Of a stretch of DNA of 64,000 nucleotides, positions 26,408-35,998 are shown piece by piece; positions within the stretch are counted from its first letter, which is position 1, and every line of letters begins with the position of its first letter. The notes under the pieces were generated by a model. That model had not been told where the DNA came from, did not search any database, and saw only the letters and a list, made by a program, of their open reading frames with translations. The position numbers and the translations under genes were made by a program. Origin of the DNA: an uncultured Aequorivita sp. (GTDB taxonomy: Bacteria; Bacteroidota; Bacteroidia; Flavobacteriales; Flavobacteriaceae); NCBI GenBank assembly GCA_937125455.1, contig CAKZLK010000047.1, forward strand, positions 1 through 64,000, written 5' to 3'.

Positions 26408-28081
26408 ATGGCAGAAGTAATAAACATGCCGCGCTTGAGCGACACGATGGAAGAAGGAACGGTAGCAACCTGGCTTAAAAAAGTTGGAGACACCGTAAAA
26501 GAAGGCGATATTCTTGCCGAAATTGAAACCGACAAAGCCACGATGGAGTTTGAATCTTTCTACGAAGGAACATTACTTTACATCGGGATAAAGGAAGGTG
26601 AAACCGCGCCAGTAGATTCTCTTTTGGCGATTATTGGAAAAAAAGACGAAGATATTTCAGATTTGATTGACGGAAAATCTTCAGATTCTAAATCGAAGAA
26701 CGACGATTCCAAAGAAGAAGAAAAGTTGACAGATACAAAAGAAAAATCCTCTTCTGTCAAAGTTGCAGAGGACAAAGAAAAACCTTCAGATTCTGCTGAA
26801 TTTCCAGAAGGTGTTGAGGTTATAACCATGCCGCGTTTAAGTGATACCATGACCGAAGGAACGGTAGCAACTTGGCTTAAAAAAGAAGGCGATAAAGTAG
26901 AGGAAGGCGATATTCTTGCAGAGATTGAAACCGACAAAGCCACAATGGAGTTTGAATCGTTCTATTCTGGAACGCTCTTGAAAATTGGGATAGGCGAAGG
27001 TGAATCTGCTCCTGTGGATGCTTTGCTTGCCATAATAGGACCAAAAGGGACAGATCTTTCAGGAGTTGCTGAAAATTTCAAAAACGCCGGAAAGTCTTCA
27101 GATAAAAAAGAAAATACTTCTGCAGAAAACAGAAAGGAAGAAAGCGGAACTTCAAATAAATCTTCTGAAAAAGAAGCTCCCAAAAAAGAAACTTCCTCAG
27201 AAAAAAAATCTGAATCTTCACTAAGTACAAACGAAGGTCGCATTTTTGCTTCTCCTTTGGCTAAAAAATTAGCTGAGGATAAGGGAATCAATCTACGTCA
27301 AGTTAGTGGAAGTGGTGAAAATGGGCGAATCGTAAAAAGCGATATCGAAAACTATCAACCTGCTGCTGGCGGCGGACAAGCTTATGTTCCGGTTGGAACC
27401 GAAAGTTTTGAGGAAGTGAAAAACTCGCAAATGCGCAAAACCATTGCAAAACGTTTGGGTGAATCCAAATTTTCTGCACCGGAATATTATTTAACTATTG
27501 AGTTGGATATGGATCACGCAATCGCTGCTCGTGAAGCGATAAATGCAGATCCGGATGTGAAAATATCCTTCAATGATATGGTGATAAAAGCTTGCGCGAT
27601 GGCTTTAAGAAAACATCCACAAGTAAATAGCCAATGGACCCCAGAGGCTACTAGAATAGCTAAGCATATTCACATTGGGGTTGCCGTTGCCGTTGATGAA
27701 GGTTTATTGGTTCCTGTATTGAAATTTGCGGACCAAATGACCTTTTCACAGATAGGCGGGCAGGTAAAAGAACTTGCTGGCAAAGCCCGAAACAAAAAAA
27801 TAACTCCACAGGAAATGGAAGGCAGTACGTTTACGGTTTCCAATCTTGGAATGTTTGGAATCAAGGAATTTACTTCTATCATAAACCAACCAAATTCCGC
27901 AATTTTATCCGTTGGGGCAATCGTTCAAAAACCAGTGGTTAAAAATGGACAAATTGCAGTTGGAAATACAATGACCGTTACTTTGGCCTGTGACCACAGA
28001 ACAGTTGATGGGGCAACCGGAGCAAAATTCCTGCAAACATTGCGACAGTATATTGAGAATCCTGTGACGATGTTTGTTTAA
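26408..28081 (+). CDS. pdhC: Pyruvate dehydrogenase E2 (dihydrolipoamide acetyltransferase)
   Basis: The core subunit that passes the acetyl group from lipoamide to CoA. It has 557 residues. There are two lipoyl domains (about 1-80 and 138-215), each with the lipoylated lysine in ETDKATMEFES; linkers rich in Ser/Lys/Glu separate them. A peripheral-subunit-binding domain follows (ASPLAKKLAEDKGINL, about 277-313). The catalytic domain ends with DHRTVDGATGAKFL, holding the active-site histidine and aspartate. The two lipoyl domains are near-identical at protein and DNA level, pointing to an internal duplication. A terminator follows. Confidence 0.97.
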   Translation: MAEVINMPRLSDTMEEGTVATWLKKVGDTVKEGDILAEIETDKATMEFESFYEGTLLYIGIKEGETAPVDSLLAIIGKKDEDISDLIDGKSSDSKSKNDDSKEEEKLTDTKEKSSSVKVAEDKEKPSDSAEFPEGVEVITMPRLSDTMTEGTVATWLKKEGDKVEEGDILAEIETDKATMEFESFYSGTLLKIGIGEGESAPVDALLAIIGPKGTDLSGVAENFKNAGKSSDKKENTSAENRKEESGTSNKSSEKEAPKKETSSEKKSESSLSTNEGRIFASPLAKKLAEDKGINLRQVSGSGENGRIVKSDIENYQPAAGGGQAYVPVGTESFEEVKNSQMRKTIAKRLGESKFSAPEYYLTIELDMDHAIAAREAINADPDVKISFNDMVIKACAMALRKHPQVNSQWTPEATRIAKHIHIGVAVAVDEGLLVPVLKFADQMTFSQIGGQVKELAGKARNKKITPQEMEGSTFTVSNLGMFGIKEFTSIINQPNSAILSVGAIVQKPVVKNGQIAVGNTMTVTLACDHRTVDGATGAKFLQTLRQYIENPVTMFV

Positions 28082-28105
28082 CAAAAATCAATTATTAACT
28101 AAAGT

Positions 28106-28142
28106 CCCGATAGCTTCATTTTTATTGAAACTATCGGGTTTT
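28106..28142 (+). terminator. Terminator after pdhC
   Basis: The stem CCCGATAG (28106-28113) with CTATCGGG (28131-28138), with a further inner TTCA/TGAA pairing, is followed by TTTTAT. Confidence 0.9.
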
Positions 28143-28157
28143 ATGTATATTTAAAAG

Positions 28158-28838
28158 ATGAAAAATATTATTATTACGGGCACGAGCAGAGGGATTGGCT
28201 TTGAAATGGTAAAGCTTTTTTCCGAAGCGGGGCATAACATTTTAGCGCTTTCTCGGAATTCAAAACCTATTTCAGATTTAAACCTGAAAAATGTAATGGC
28301 TCTCGAATTTGACATCGCGGACGAATCTGAAATCATAAAACTTTCAGCCTATTTGAAAACGTTCATGAAAACTGTGGATGTTGTAATTAACAACGCTGGG
28401 TTTTTAGTGAATAAACCTTTTTCAGAAATCACTTCCGAAGAGTTTAAAAGAAGCTATGACGTAAACCTTTTTGGTGCTGCTTCATTGACAAAAACTGTGC
28501 TACCATTTATGAAAAAAGATGGACATGTGGTTAATATCAGCAGTATGGGCGGAGTCCAAGGCAGTGTGAAATTTCCTGGTTTAAGTGCTTACAGCAGCAG
28601 TAAAGGTGCAATCATCACTTTAACGGAATTGCTCGCCGAAGAATACAAAGAAACTGGCCCATCTTTTAACGTTTTGGCTTTGGGCTCTGTGCAAACCGAA
28701 ATGCTTGAAGAGGCCTTTCCAGGTTTTAAAGCACCGCTTTCAGCAACCGAAATGGCACAATATATCATGGATTTTTCCCTTAAGGGAAATAAGTTTTATA
28801 ACGGGAAAATATTGCAGGTTTCAAGTACTACGCCTTAA
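28158..28838 (+). CDS. Short-chain dehydrogenase/reductase
   Basis: A 226-residue classical SDR with the cofactor motif TGTSRGIGFEM near the N-terminus, NNAG at about residue 80, the catalytic serine in VNISSMGG, and the YxxxK motif in AYSSSKGA. It is an NAD(P)-dependent oxidoreductase of unknown substrate. Its 3' end overlaps the convergent PepSY gene by 11 bp, so the two genes share their last codons and no terminator lies between them. Confidence 0.92.
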   Translation: MKNIIITGTSRGIGFEMVKLFSEAGHNILALSRNSKPISDLNLKNVMALEFDIADESEIIKLSAYLKTFMKTVDVVINNAGFLVNKPFSEITSEEFKRSYDVNLFGAASLTKTVLPFMKKDGHVVNISSMGGVQGSVKFPGLSAYSSSKGAIITLTELLAEEYKETGPSFNVLALGSVQTEMLEEAFPGFKAPLSATEMAQYIMDFSLKGNKFYNGKILQVSSTTP

Positions 28839-29985
28839 GTATTTTCTTTTTCTTTTTAGGTTTCTTCTTCAATTTGTTAAGCCAGATAATCACACCAGTT
28901 ATGGGAAGACTTGTGGCAATTAAACAGGAAATGAAGTAAATGGTTTTTGAAAACCAACCAAAAATAGTTCCCATATGCAGGGATCTGATAGAGTTGGCAA
29001 GTTGTACATTAAATGGTTTTTCTGAAAAAATTTCTTTTGAAATAAGCGTTCCGTCGCGATCAATTTTTAGTTCATCTACCGCTGTTTCAAAAAAATCAGT
29101 ATCGTGATATTTTCGTATACTGAAAATAGGATCTTTGGCTGACGGAATTTGAAGAATGGTGGTTCCTTCAAAAGGCAATTCCACTTCTGTAATCTTTAGG
29201 ATTTTAGTGAAACTTGCGGTTTCTGAATTAACACTTGCTTGTGAATCAATTTTAGGTCCGCCGCCACGAGCGCCAAAAACCTCAGTACCGAGTACTGCAC
29301 TTCCAGCATCTTTATACCATTCAAAAGACCAAAACAAGCCGGTGAGCGACATAATCACTAAAAAAATCGCGGTGTAAAATCCTAAGGTGACGTGCAAATC
29401 GTGGTTTACGCGTTTCCATTTTGCGCGCCAAGCAATTTTGAATCCAGGTTTTAAGTTTTTCCATTTCAGTTTTTTTAGTTGCTTCTTCGGAAACCAAAGT
29501 ACAATTCCAGTGATGGAAAGTATTAAAAAGATTATAGTAGAAATACCAACAATCGGTCTTCCAATAGCCATATCCAACAGCAACCAACGGTGCATTTTGA
29601 ACATCGTCATAAAAAACCCATCGAGCACATTGGGAGCTGATTTTGTATAAGCTCCGCTATATTGATCCATAAAAAAGGTGGTGCCACGCCTATCTTCTTT
29701 ATTTGTCTTTACAGAAAATTCGTATGGTTTTGTTTTTTCTGGACTAATACTCACCCGTACTACATCGCCTTCGGCTGCAAGGTTTTCTGTCAATTCTTCT
29801 ATTGGAAGGATTTGGGTTGTGGGCGAAACGTTTATTTCTTCAGTAAAAACACTTTTTATTTCTTCCTCGAATGTGAGTATTGTTCCCGTTAAGCAAATTA
29901 TAAGCAGAATGATTCCGCTACCAATTCCCAACCACAGATGGACATCGTTTATAAATTTCCGCAGGGTGTATTTTTTTGTCTTCAT
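28828..29985 (-). CDS. PepSY-associated membrane protein (siderophore-linked reductase family)
   Basis: A 385-residue inner-membrane protein of the PepSY-TM family, with four main membrane segments: near the N-terminus (LWLGIGSGIILLIICLTGTI), in the middle (two, one with VGISTIIFLILSITGIVLWF and one with FYTAIFLVIMSLTGLFW) and near the C-terminus. Such proteins are found with siderophore receptors and some act as ferric-siderophore reductases. I start it at ATG 29983-29985, the typical KFINDVHLWLG N-terminus; the open frame extends 11 codons upstream. It follows the receptor gene by 70 nt in the same direction. Confidence 0.88.
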   Translation of the reverse strand: MKTKKYTLRKFINDVHLWLGIGSGIILLIICLTGTILTFEEEIKSVFTEEINVSPTTQILPIEELTENLAAEGDVVRVSISPEKTKPYEFSVKTNKEDRRGTTFFMDQYSGAYTKSAPNVLDGFFMTMFKMHRWLLLDMAIGRPIVGISTIIFLILSITGIVLWFPKKQLKKLKWKNLKPGFKIAWRAKWKRVNHDLHVTLGFYTAIFLVIMSLTGLFWSFEWYKDAGSAVLGTEVFGARGGGPKIDSQASVNSETASFTKILKITEVELPFEGTTILQIPSAKDPIFSIRKYHDTDFFETAVDELKIDRDGTLISKEIFSEKPFNVQLANSIRSLHMGTIFGWFSKTIYFISCLIATSLPITGVIIWLNKLKKKPKKKKKILKA

Positions 29986-30055
29986 CAAAAAGGTTTTAAA
30001 ACAATTTAAAAGGCACAACTTGCGCCGTGCCTTTACTAATTAACAACTCAAACAA

Positions 30056-32437
30056 CTAAAAATTATAGCGCAGAACACCTGCAAAGTTTCGTGGATCAGT
30101 TTGATTGATATAGCTGGTTCTATAAGCATTGTAGCCAATCTTGTCAAATACATTGTTTAATAAAAATTGAAGGCTCCAGTTTCTGTTGAATTTATATTCC
30201 GCTTGAAAATTTACCAATGTATAAGCTTCCACATCAAAAGGTTTTTGCTTTGGGACAATCCCTTGGTGCGTAACAGGCCCTGACGACCAATCGTTGATAG
30301 GACGTTCTCCAGTATAATAAGCACCTGCGCCTACTGAAAGCCCTTCAAGAATATTGTTTCTGAAAGAATAATTTGCGTATGCATTAAAAGTGTGCTTGGG
30401 TGTGTTTAAAGGTGCCGAACCGTAAACATAGGAGGTGTGTTCTTTGTATTGGGCGTCAATATAAGCGTAACCGCCAATTAGTTCTAGATTTTCAAAAGGA
30501 CGGCCAGTAAGTTCAACTTCTATTCCTTGACGCTGATCGTTCCCGCCTTTTGTGTAGTAAAGGATGTTTGTCCACGTTTCGTCATAAACTGGAAGGTTTA
30601 TATTCTTGTTGTTTATTTTGTACAGAGTCAAATTGAAACGTAATCTGTCGTTAAGCCAAGTGGTTTTAAAGCCAGTTTCCAGTTGATCGTAACGCTCGTT
30701 CCCCAATTCTTCACCGTTCTGCCCTAAACGTGAAGCAGTACGTGGATAGGAACTGTTGGTGTATGAAACAAAAACGTTTACATTTTTAATTGGTGAAACT
30801 ATAATACCACCCAAAGGATTAAAGGCATCACTGCGTGTGTTTTCAACTTCAGAAAGCGTTTCGGTAGAGCTGTACCGAGCGCCTAGAAAAGTTTTAAGCC
30901 AAGTGTTCCAAGAAATCACATCCTGTGCAACGAAGCCAAGAGAATTGGTTTTTCCGCCGTTTACATTTGCCTCCCCTAGGGTTACGTTTGGTAATCTATG
31001 CTCTATATTTTGAAAAACATCAATGGTGTCAACAACTCCAGCAGATTGACTGCGGGTGCTAAAACGCGAAGAGCGATAGTCGAACCCAACTTGGAAGGTG
31101 TGTTTTATAGAACCGGTATAAACATCATCGCCAATCAAGTCAAATTGCAGCACACTATTGACATCGTCGCGCGAAGAAGTCGAATAGGTACGCTGACGTA
31201 CATTATATAAAGCAGTTTCATTCTCCTCGATGGTTTTACCCAATCCCGCACCTTTATCGTCCAACTTTAAAGAGGAACTGTAAAAGGCACCTTTCAATGT
31301 AAGTTTGTCATTTAGTTCACGATCCATTCTAATGGCATAGGTAGTATTTTGGGTAATGGAACGGTCGTTTTCAAAACCTAGAAACTGCGAATGAGGGAGG
31401 TCATAAATTGCATTAATATCATTTTCAGCAAGATTTACCGTTCCCAAATCGGGCGTTCGGCTGTCATAATAATGATCCAACTCCAAAGTAACCGTAGTTT
31501 TAGTATCAATTTTCCATTCAAAGGAAGGATTGAAATAGAAGCTTTCTTTTTCAACCAAATCCCTAAAACTGTCTGCTCTTTCCAAAGCACCATTTAAACG
31601 AAAAGCAATATTTTTTTCTTTGTTGAGAGGGCCGTACACATCAAAGGTTGGGCGAACTTGACCGAAACTATCTCCACGAAGGCTCACACTTCCGCCAGTT
31701 GTATATTTTGGTGTTTTTGTTACGATATTTATAATTCCACCGGGGCTTCCCAAATCTGTAGCAACCCCTTGGGTTATGGAAGCCGCTCCTTTCAAGACCT
31801 GAATATTGTCAACGCCTTGCATATCGGTCAAAATACCAACGCCTCGAAAATCGGAATGTACGCGCACGCCATTTTTTAGAATAGGAATTCCTCTAAATCC
31901 ACGGGATGACATACTTTCGCGCTTGTTACCGTATGTGGCAAAAGTGTAAACTCCGGGAACGTTTTTGGTAGCTTCAGAAATTGTTAGGGCGCCTTGGTCT
32001 TCAATTAATTTTTCGGAAAGAACCGAGATGCTTTGTATCTGCTCATATGGTTTTAAAGGCAATCGTGTTATGGATTCAATCTTATCCGGATGGTCGTTTC
32101 TATTTCCAAAAACCTCTACTTGGTCAAGTTGGTTGTCGTGAGCGAGTTGAATAACGATACCACTCAAAACAGATTCGTTTGGATTTATTGTTAAGGTGAA
32201 AGTTTTGTAGCTAACTGCACTTGCGGAAAGTTGCCAAACGCCGTACGGAATATTATTTAGGTTGAAATTTCCTTCCGCATCTGCTGCAGTACCTTTTTTA
32301 AGTTCGGGGACATAAACACTGGCAAAAGGAATGGGATTGTTATCAATATCTGTAACTGTTCCATTGATTTTCGCTACTTGCTGTGCTAAAATTAGCTGTG
32401 CACTCAAGATGAAAAATAGGGTAGTGATGAGTTTCAT
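30056..32437 (-). CDS. TonB-dependent siderophore receptor
   Basis: A 793-residue outer-membrane receptor. It has a signal peptide (cleaved after LILAQ), an N-terminal CarboxypepD_reg-like domain (about 22-105, GTVTDIDNNPIPFASVYVPE), a plug (about 125-240, EDQGALTISEATKNVPGVY and SSRGF) and a 22-strand barrel ending in DPRNFAGVLRYNF. The plug pattern matches ferric hydroxamate/FhuE-type receptors, but the substrate is not proven. It precedes the PepSY gene, together suggesting ferric-siderophore uptake and reduction. A good promoter and a palindrome lie upstream. Confidence 0.93.
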   Translation of the reverse strand: MKLITTLFFILSAQLILAQQVAKINGTVTDIDNNPIPFASVYVPELKKGTAADAEGNFNLNNIPYGVWQLSASAVSYKTFTLTINPNESVLSGIVIQLAHDNQLDQVEVFGNRNDHPDKIESITRLPLKPYEQIQSISVLSEKLIEDQGALTISEATKNVPGVYTFATYGNKRESMSSRGFRGIPILKNGVRVHSDFRGVGILTDMQGVDNIQVLKGAASITQGVATDLGSPGGIINIVTKTPKYTTGGSVSLRGDSFGQVRPTFDVYGPLNKEKNIAFRLNGALERADSFRDLVEKESFYFNPSFEWKIDTKTTVTLELDHYYDSRTPDLGTVNLAENDINAIYDLPHSQFLGFENDRSITQNTTYAIRMDRELNDKLTLKGAFYSSSLKLDDKGAGLGKTIEENETALYNVRQRTYSTSSRDDVNSVLQFDLIGDDVYTGSIKHTFQVGFDYRSSRFSTRSQSAGVVDTIDVFQNIEHRLPNVTLGEANVNGGKTNSLGFVAQDVISWNTWLKTFLGARYSSTETLSEVENTRSDAFNPLGGIIVSPIKNVNVFVSYTNSSYPRTASRLGQNGEELGNERYDQLETGFKTTWLNDRLRFNLTLYKINNKNINLPVYDETWTNILYYTKGGNDQRQGIEVELTGRPFENLELIGGYAYIDAQYKEHTSYVYGSAPLNTPKHTFNAYANYSFRNNILEGLSVGAGAYYTGERPINDWSSGPVTHQGIVPKQKPFDVEAYTLVNFQAEYKFNRNWSLQFLLNNVFDKIGYNAYRTSYINQTDPRNFAGVLRYNF

Positions 32438-32477
32438 TTTAATGTTATTTTTATTTGGATTGATTTTAAATTGAGTG

Positions 32478-32508
32478 CAAATCTATTGTGAAAATTTATG
32501 ATTTCAAA
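32478..32508 (-). promoter_or_regulatory. Promoter of the siderophore receptor
   Basis: On the minus strand: TTTG (32508-32505), a 19-nt spacer, then TAGATTTG (32485-32478), an exact TANNTTTG. The ATG follows about 40 nt later. Confidence 0.7.
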
Positions 32509-32509
32509 A

Positions 32510-32534
32510 ACTATTTAGAATTGTTTTAAATAGT
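32510..32534. promoter_or_regulatory. Inverted repeat next to the receptor promoter
   Basis: ACTATTTA-N9-TAAATAGT is a perfect 8-bp inverted repeat directly upstream of the -33 box (one base gap). Its position suggests an activator or iron-responsive regulator site. Confidence 0.45.
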
Positions 32535-32680
32535 AAATTATAATATGCTGGAAGCAAAAGATATGCAGGCGAAATTTTTTTGGAAATTCGCTCAAATCTC
32601 TCTCTTTTGTACAGTAAATCGATTAAGTCTAGCTATTTTTGAAGCTATAAAAATGGGTAGAAACCTTCGTTTGGGTATTT

Positions 32681-33277
32681 ATGACTGAGATTCTTGAAAA
32701 ATATATTCCGCAAGCTTCCGTAGCTTCTGCTTTTGAATTAATAAAAAATCACAACGTACATCTGAAAATTGTTAAAGAGCGTGTGACAAGGCATGGAGAT
32801 TACCGGAAAATGCCCAATGACCAGCATCAAATAACCGTTAACGCTTCGTTGAACAAATACAGATTCTTGATCACACTTGTGCACGAAATAGCACATTTGG
32901 AAGCATTTACGAAATACGGAAGACGTATAAAACCGCACGGATTGGAATGGAAACGAACCTTTCAACTTTTGATGCTACCGTTTTTAAGGCCTGAAGTTTT
33001 TCCAAACCAATTATTGCCCTTATTGGCTCGCCATTTCAAAAACCCGACAGCTTCTAGCGATACCGATGCTAGCCTAGCGCTCGCCTTAAAGCAGTTCGAC
33101 CCTGAGAATGATAAAAACTATATCTTTGAAATTCCCTTTGGAGGACATTTCAGATTGTACAATGGAAAAATTTTTAAGCGCGGAAAACAACGTGTAAAAC
33201 GCTTTGAATGTTTGGAAGTTGCCACGGGAAGAACGTATCTTTTCAATCCAAATGCAGAAGTGGAATTTTTGAAGTGA
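32681..33277 (+). CDS. SprT-like zinc metalloprotease-domain protein
   Basis: A 198-residue protein with the zinc-binding HExxH motif in LVHEIAHLEAF (near residue 69) and the SprT-like flanking pattern, including GLEWKRTFQLLM. The C-terminal part (about 140-198) resembles the small zinc-ribbon-like extension of SprT but lacks obvious paired cysteines apart from one in FECLEV. The role in bacteria is unclear. It stands alone, divergent from the receptor gene. Confidence 0.85.
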   Translation: MTEILEKYIPQASVASAFELIKNHNVHLKIVKERVTRHGDYRKMPNDQHQITVNASLNKYRFLITLVHEIAHLEAFTKYGRRIKPHGLEWKRTFQLLMLPFLRPEVFPNQLLPLLARHFKNPTASSDTDASLALALKQFDPENDKNYIFEIPFGGHFRLYNGKIFKRGKQRVKRFECLEVATGRTYLFNPNAEVEFLK

Positions 33278-33338
33278 AATGAATCACGAAAAAGTAAACT
33301 GAGCGAAGATTGATTGTTAAAGGGCGAAATAATATTAA

Positions 33339-33369
33339 TTTGAAGCTGTCGTGGGTCGCTTTAGTCTTG
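33339..33369 (+). promoter_or_regulatory. Promoter of manC
   Basis: TTTG at 33339-33342, a 19-nt spacer, then TAGTCTTG (33362-33369), one mismatch to TANNTTTG. Confidence 0.45.
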
Positions 33370-33387
33370 TGTCAATAAAATTAAAAT

Positions 33388-34467
33388 ATGAATAAAAATT
33401 ATTACGCAGTGATCATGGCCGGGGGCATCGGCTCACGATTTTGGCCCATGAGTACACAAGCTTTTCCTAAGCAATTTCACGATATGTTGGGAACTGGCCA
33501 AACGCTGCTGCAAAAAACTTTTTCAAGGCTTAACAAAATTATTCCTTCGGAAAACATTTATATTCTCACCAATGAAATGTATCTGGAAATTACGCTGAAA
33601 CAATTGCCGGAAATTTCAGAAAAGCAAGTGGTTTTGGAACCTGCAATGCGCAATACCGCACCTTGCATTTTACTATCAGCTTTAAAGATTAAAAAAGAAA
33701 ATCCAAATGCTTTAATGCTCGTAGCACCTAGTGATCATTGGATTGAAGATGAAAAGGCCTTTGCAAAAGATGTTCAGGCTTGTTTTGATGCTGCGAAGCG
33801 TGAGGATATTTTGTTGACTTTAGGCATCCAGCCCACATTTCCAAACACAGGGTACGGGTATATCGAAAATGATAAAAATACTACTTCGGAAATTGGAAAG
33901 GTAAAGCAGTTTCGTGAAAAACCAAATTATGAAACCGCCAAAGAATTTCTTGCTGAGGGAAATTTTCTTTGGAATGCTGGCATCTTCATTTGGAGCGCAA
34001 AAAGTATTATTGCTTCTTTTGAAAAATACCTCACTGAAATGAATTCATTGTTTTCGGATGGAATAGGTGTTTTGAACACTTCCGAAGAAAAACAATTTAT
34101 TGAAAACCATTATTCCGAAGCTGAAAATATCTCAATAGATTACGGAATTCTCGAAAAAGCCGAGAATGTTTTTGTGAAAAAAGCCACTTTTGATTGGAAT
34201 GATTTGGGCACTTGGGGCGCTCTTTACGATAAAATGAATAAAGATGAGGACGGCAATTCTTCGGTAAATGCTGAAACACTTTTAAAGGATTCCAAAAATA
34301 ATATGATTTTTACCTCCTCCAAAAAACTAGTTGTTTTGGATGGTATTGAAGATTATATTGTTGTTGATAAGGAAGGCGTTCTATTATTGTTTCCTAAGAA
34401 AAAAGAACAAGAAATAAAAGAACTTTTGAAAGAGGTTTCAACTAAATTTGGTGAAAAATATTTGTAA
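33388..34467 (+). CDS. manC: Mannose-1-phosphate guanylyltransferase
   Basis: Makes GDP-mannose from mannose-1-phosphate and GTP for polysaccharide synthesis. It has 359 residues. The nucleotidyltransferase signature AGGIGSRFWPMSTQAFPKQF (residues about 10-29), VLEPAMRNTAPC, VAPSDHWI, NTGYGYIE and FDWNDLGTWGAL are all present. There is no C-terminal phosphomannose isomerase domain. Its stop is directly followed by the ATG of the DUF389 gene (TAAATG), so the two are co-transcribed. Confidence 0.95.
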   Translation: MNKNYYAVIMAGGIGSRFWPMSTQAFPKQFHDMLGTGQTLLQKTFSRLNKIIPSENIYILTNEMYLEITLKQLPEISEKQVVLEPAMRNTAPCILLSALKIKKENPNALMLVAPSDHWIEDEKAFAKDVQACFDAAKREDILLTLGIQPTFPNTGYGYIENDKNTTSEIGKVKQFREKPNYETAKEFLAEGNFLWNAGIFIWSAKSIIASFEKYLTEMNSLFSDGIGVLNTSEEKQFIENHYSEAENISIDYGILEKAENVFVKKATFDWNDLGTWGALYDKMNKDEDGNSSVNAETLLKDSKNNMIFTSSKKLVVLDGIEDYIVVDKEGVLLLFPKKKEQEIKELLKEVSTKFGEKYL

Positions 34468-35904
34468 ATGGAGAATACAGAAAACAATAATGACATAAAG
34501 GTAACTCCTAACGATGAGGAATTTGAGAACGTAAAGCTCAATACTTGGGAGAGCATCAAGAAATTTTTATTTGAGTTGTTTGATATCCGTACAGATTCTG
34601 ACCGTGATGCTACGATTGAAGCCGTAAAAAAAGATATTCCCTTTAAAGGGCATACGGCTTGGATCCTTATTTTCTCCATTTTTGTTGCATCTATCGGCCT
34701 CAATGTAAGTAGTACGGCAGTTGTTATTGGGGCGATGCTTATTTCACCCTTAATGGGACCAATAGTTGGTATTGGTTTATCTGTGGCAATTAATGACGTT
34801 GATACCTTAAAGCGGTCACTTATAAATCTTGGGGTCATGGTTTTTTTGAGCGTGTTAACTGCTTTTCTCTATTTTAAACTTTCACCATTAACAGAGGAAA
34901 CTCCCGAGTTAATCGCAAGAACGTATCCCACGATTTTGGACGTAATGATAGCTATTTTTGGTGGTTTAGGACTGATTGTTGCTAAAACCAAAAGTGGTAC
35001 TATTGCCAGTGTAATCTTTGGGGTAGCAATTGCAACTGCGTTAATGCCACCGTTGTGTACCGTAGGTTATGGTTTGGCAATTGGCAATGCTTCCTATGCA
35101 GGTGGTGCGCTCTATCTATTTTCCATTAATGCGGTTTTTATAGCGCTTTCAACTTTTATTGTTTCAAAAATATTGCAGTTTCCGTTGGTTCGTTATGTTA
35201 ATAGCAAACGGCGCAGACGAACCGCTCAAATAGCTTCCTTAATTGCCATAGCAGTTATGGTGCCGAGTGTTTGGTTGTTTATAAAACTATTGGACCAACA
35301 AGTTTTCGAAAATAAAACAAAGGAATTTGTAAATACCGTTATAAAATATGATGGTGCTGAAGTTGTAAAATTTACACAGGATTATAAATCGAGAGATATT
35401 GATGTGTATTTAATTGGTCGTCCTGTTCCGCAGAATAAAATAGATGAGTGGTTGGCAAAATTGGATAAAACCGATAAATTGGAAGAAACCCATTTGCGTA
35501 TTTATCAAGGTGCAGATCAAAGTGGCGAAATGGCAGCGAAACTTTCTGGTGAAATAAAGGCTGGAATACTTGAGGACCTGTACGTTAAGAATGAGCAGTT
35601 AATTCAGGATAAGGATGAAAAAATAAGTTTTTTAGAAAATCAAATTGCACTAATAAAGGTGCAAAATGTTCCTTTTAAAGAGTTGAGCGAAGAACTTAAA
35701 ATTAATTATGAAGGGGTTGAAACTTTTAGTTATTCAAACAAAATTACCACGAACTTTAAAAAAACCGATACTTTACCGGTAATCAATATTCGTTGGAAGA
35801 ATGATGTTTCTTCAAAAGAAAGAAACGCCGATTTGAAAAAAATAGAGCAATGGCTTAAGTTTAAATTAAAGTTAGATACGCTCCAAGTTTCCGAATATCC
35901 ATAA
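34468..35904 (+). CDS. DUF389 membrane protein
   Basis: A 478-residue protein with an N-terminal cytoplasmic part, six or so membrane segments in the DUF389 pattern (STAVVIGAMLISPLMGPIVGIG, then GTIASVIFGVAIATALMPPLC), and a long hydrophilic C-terminal region (about 280-478) with coiled-coil character near residues 370-400. The family function is unknown. It directly abuts manC without spacing. A terminator follows. Confidence 0.9.
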   Translation: MENTENNNDIKVTPNDEEFENVKLNTWESIKKFLFELFDIRTDSDRDATIEAVKKDIPFKGHTAWILIFSIFVASIGLNVSSTAVVIGAMLISPLMGPIVGIGLSVAINDVDTLKRSLINLGVMVFLSVLTAFLYFKLSPLTEETPELIARTYPTILDVMIAIFGGLGLIVAKTKSGTIASVIFGVAIATALMPPLCTVGYGLAIGNASYAGGALYLFSINAVFIALSTFIVSKILQFPLVRYVNSKRRRRTAQIASLIAIAVMVPSVWLFIKLLDQQVFENKTKEFVNTVIKYDGAEVVKFTQDYKSRDIDVYLIGRPVPQNKIDEWLAKLDKTDKLEETHLRIYQGADQSGEMAAKLSGEIKAGILEDLYVKNEQLIQDKDEKISFLENQIALIKVQNVPFKELSEELKINYEGVETFSYSNKITTNFKKTDTLPVINIRWKNDVSSKERNADLKKIEQWLKFKLKLDTLQVSEYP

Positions 35905-35931
35905 AAAAATCCCAGCAGATTTGCTGGGATT
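35901..35931. terminator. Terminator between convergent genes
   Basis: A perfect 10-bp stem, AATCCCAGCA (35908-35917) with TGCTGGGATT (35922-35931). The long A run at 35903-35909 gives a strong T tract on the minus strand, so it best serves the secreted-protein gene; the plus-strand T tract is weak. Confidence 0.8.
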
Positions 35932-35998
35932 CAAACTTGTTCTGTGCCATGAGTTCGCAAATAAATTTTAAATAAGAACTTGTGTATGCTTGATTATA

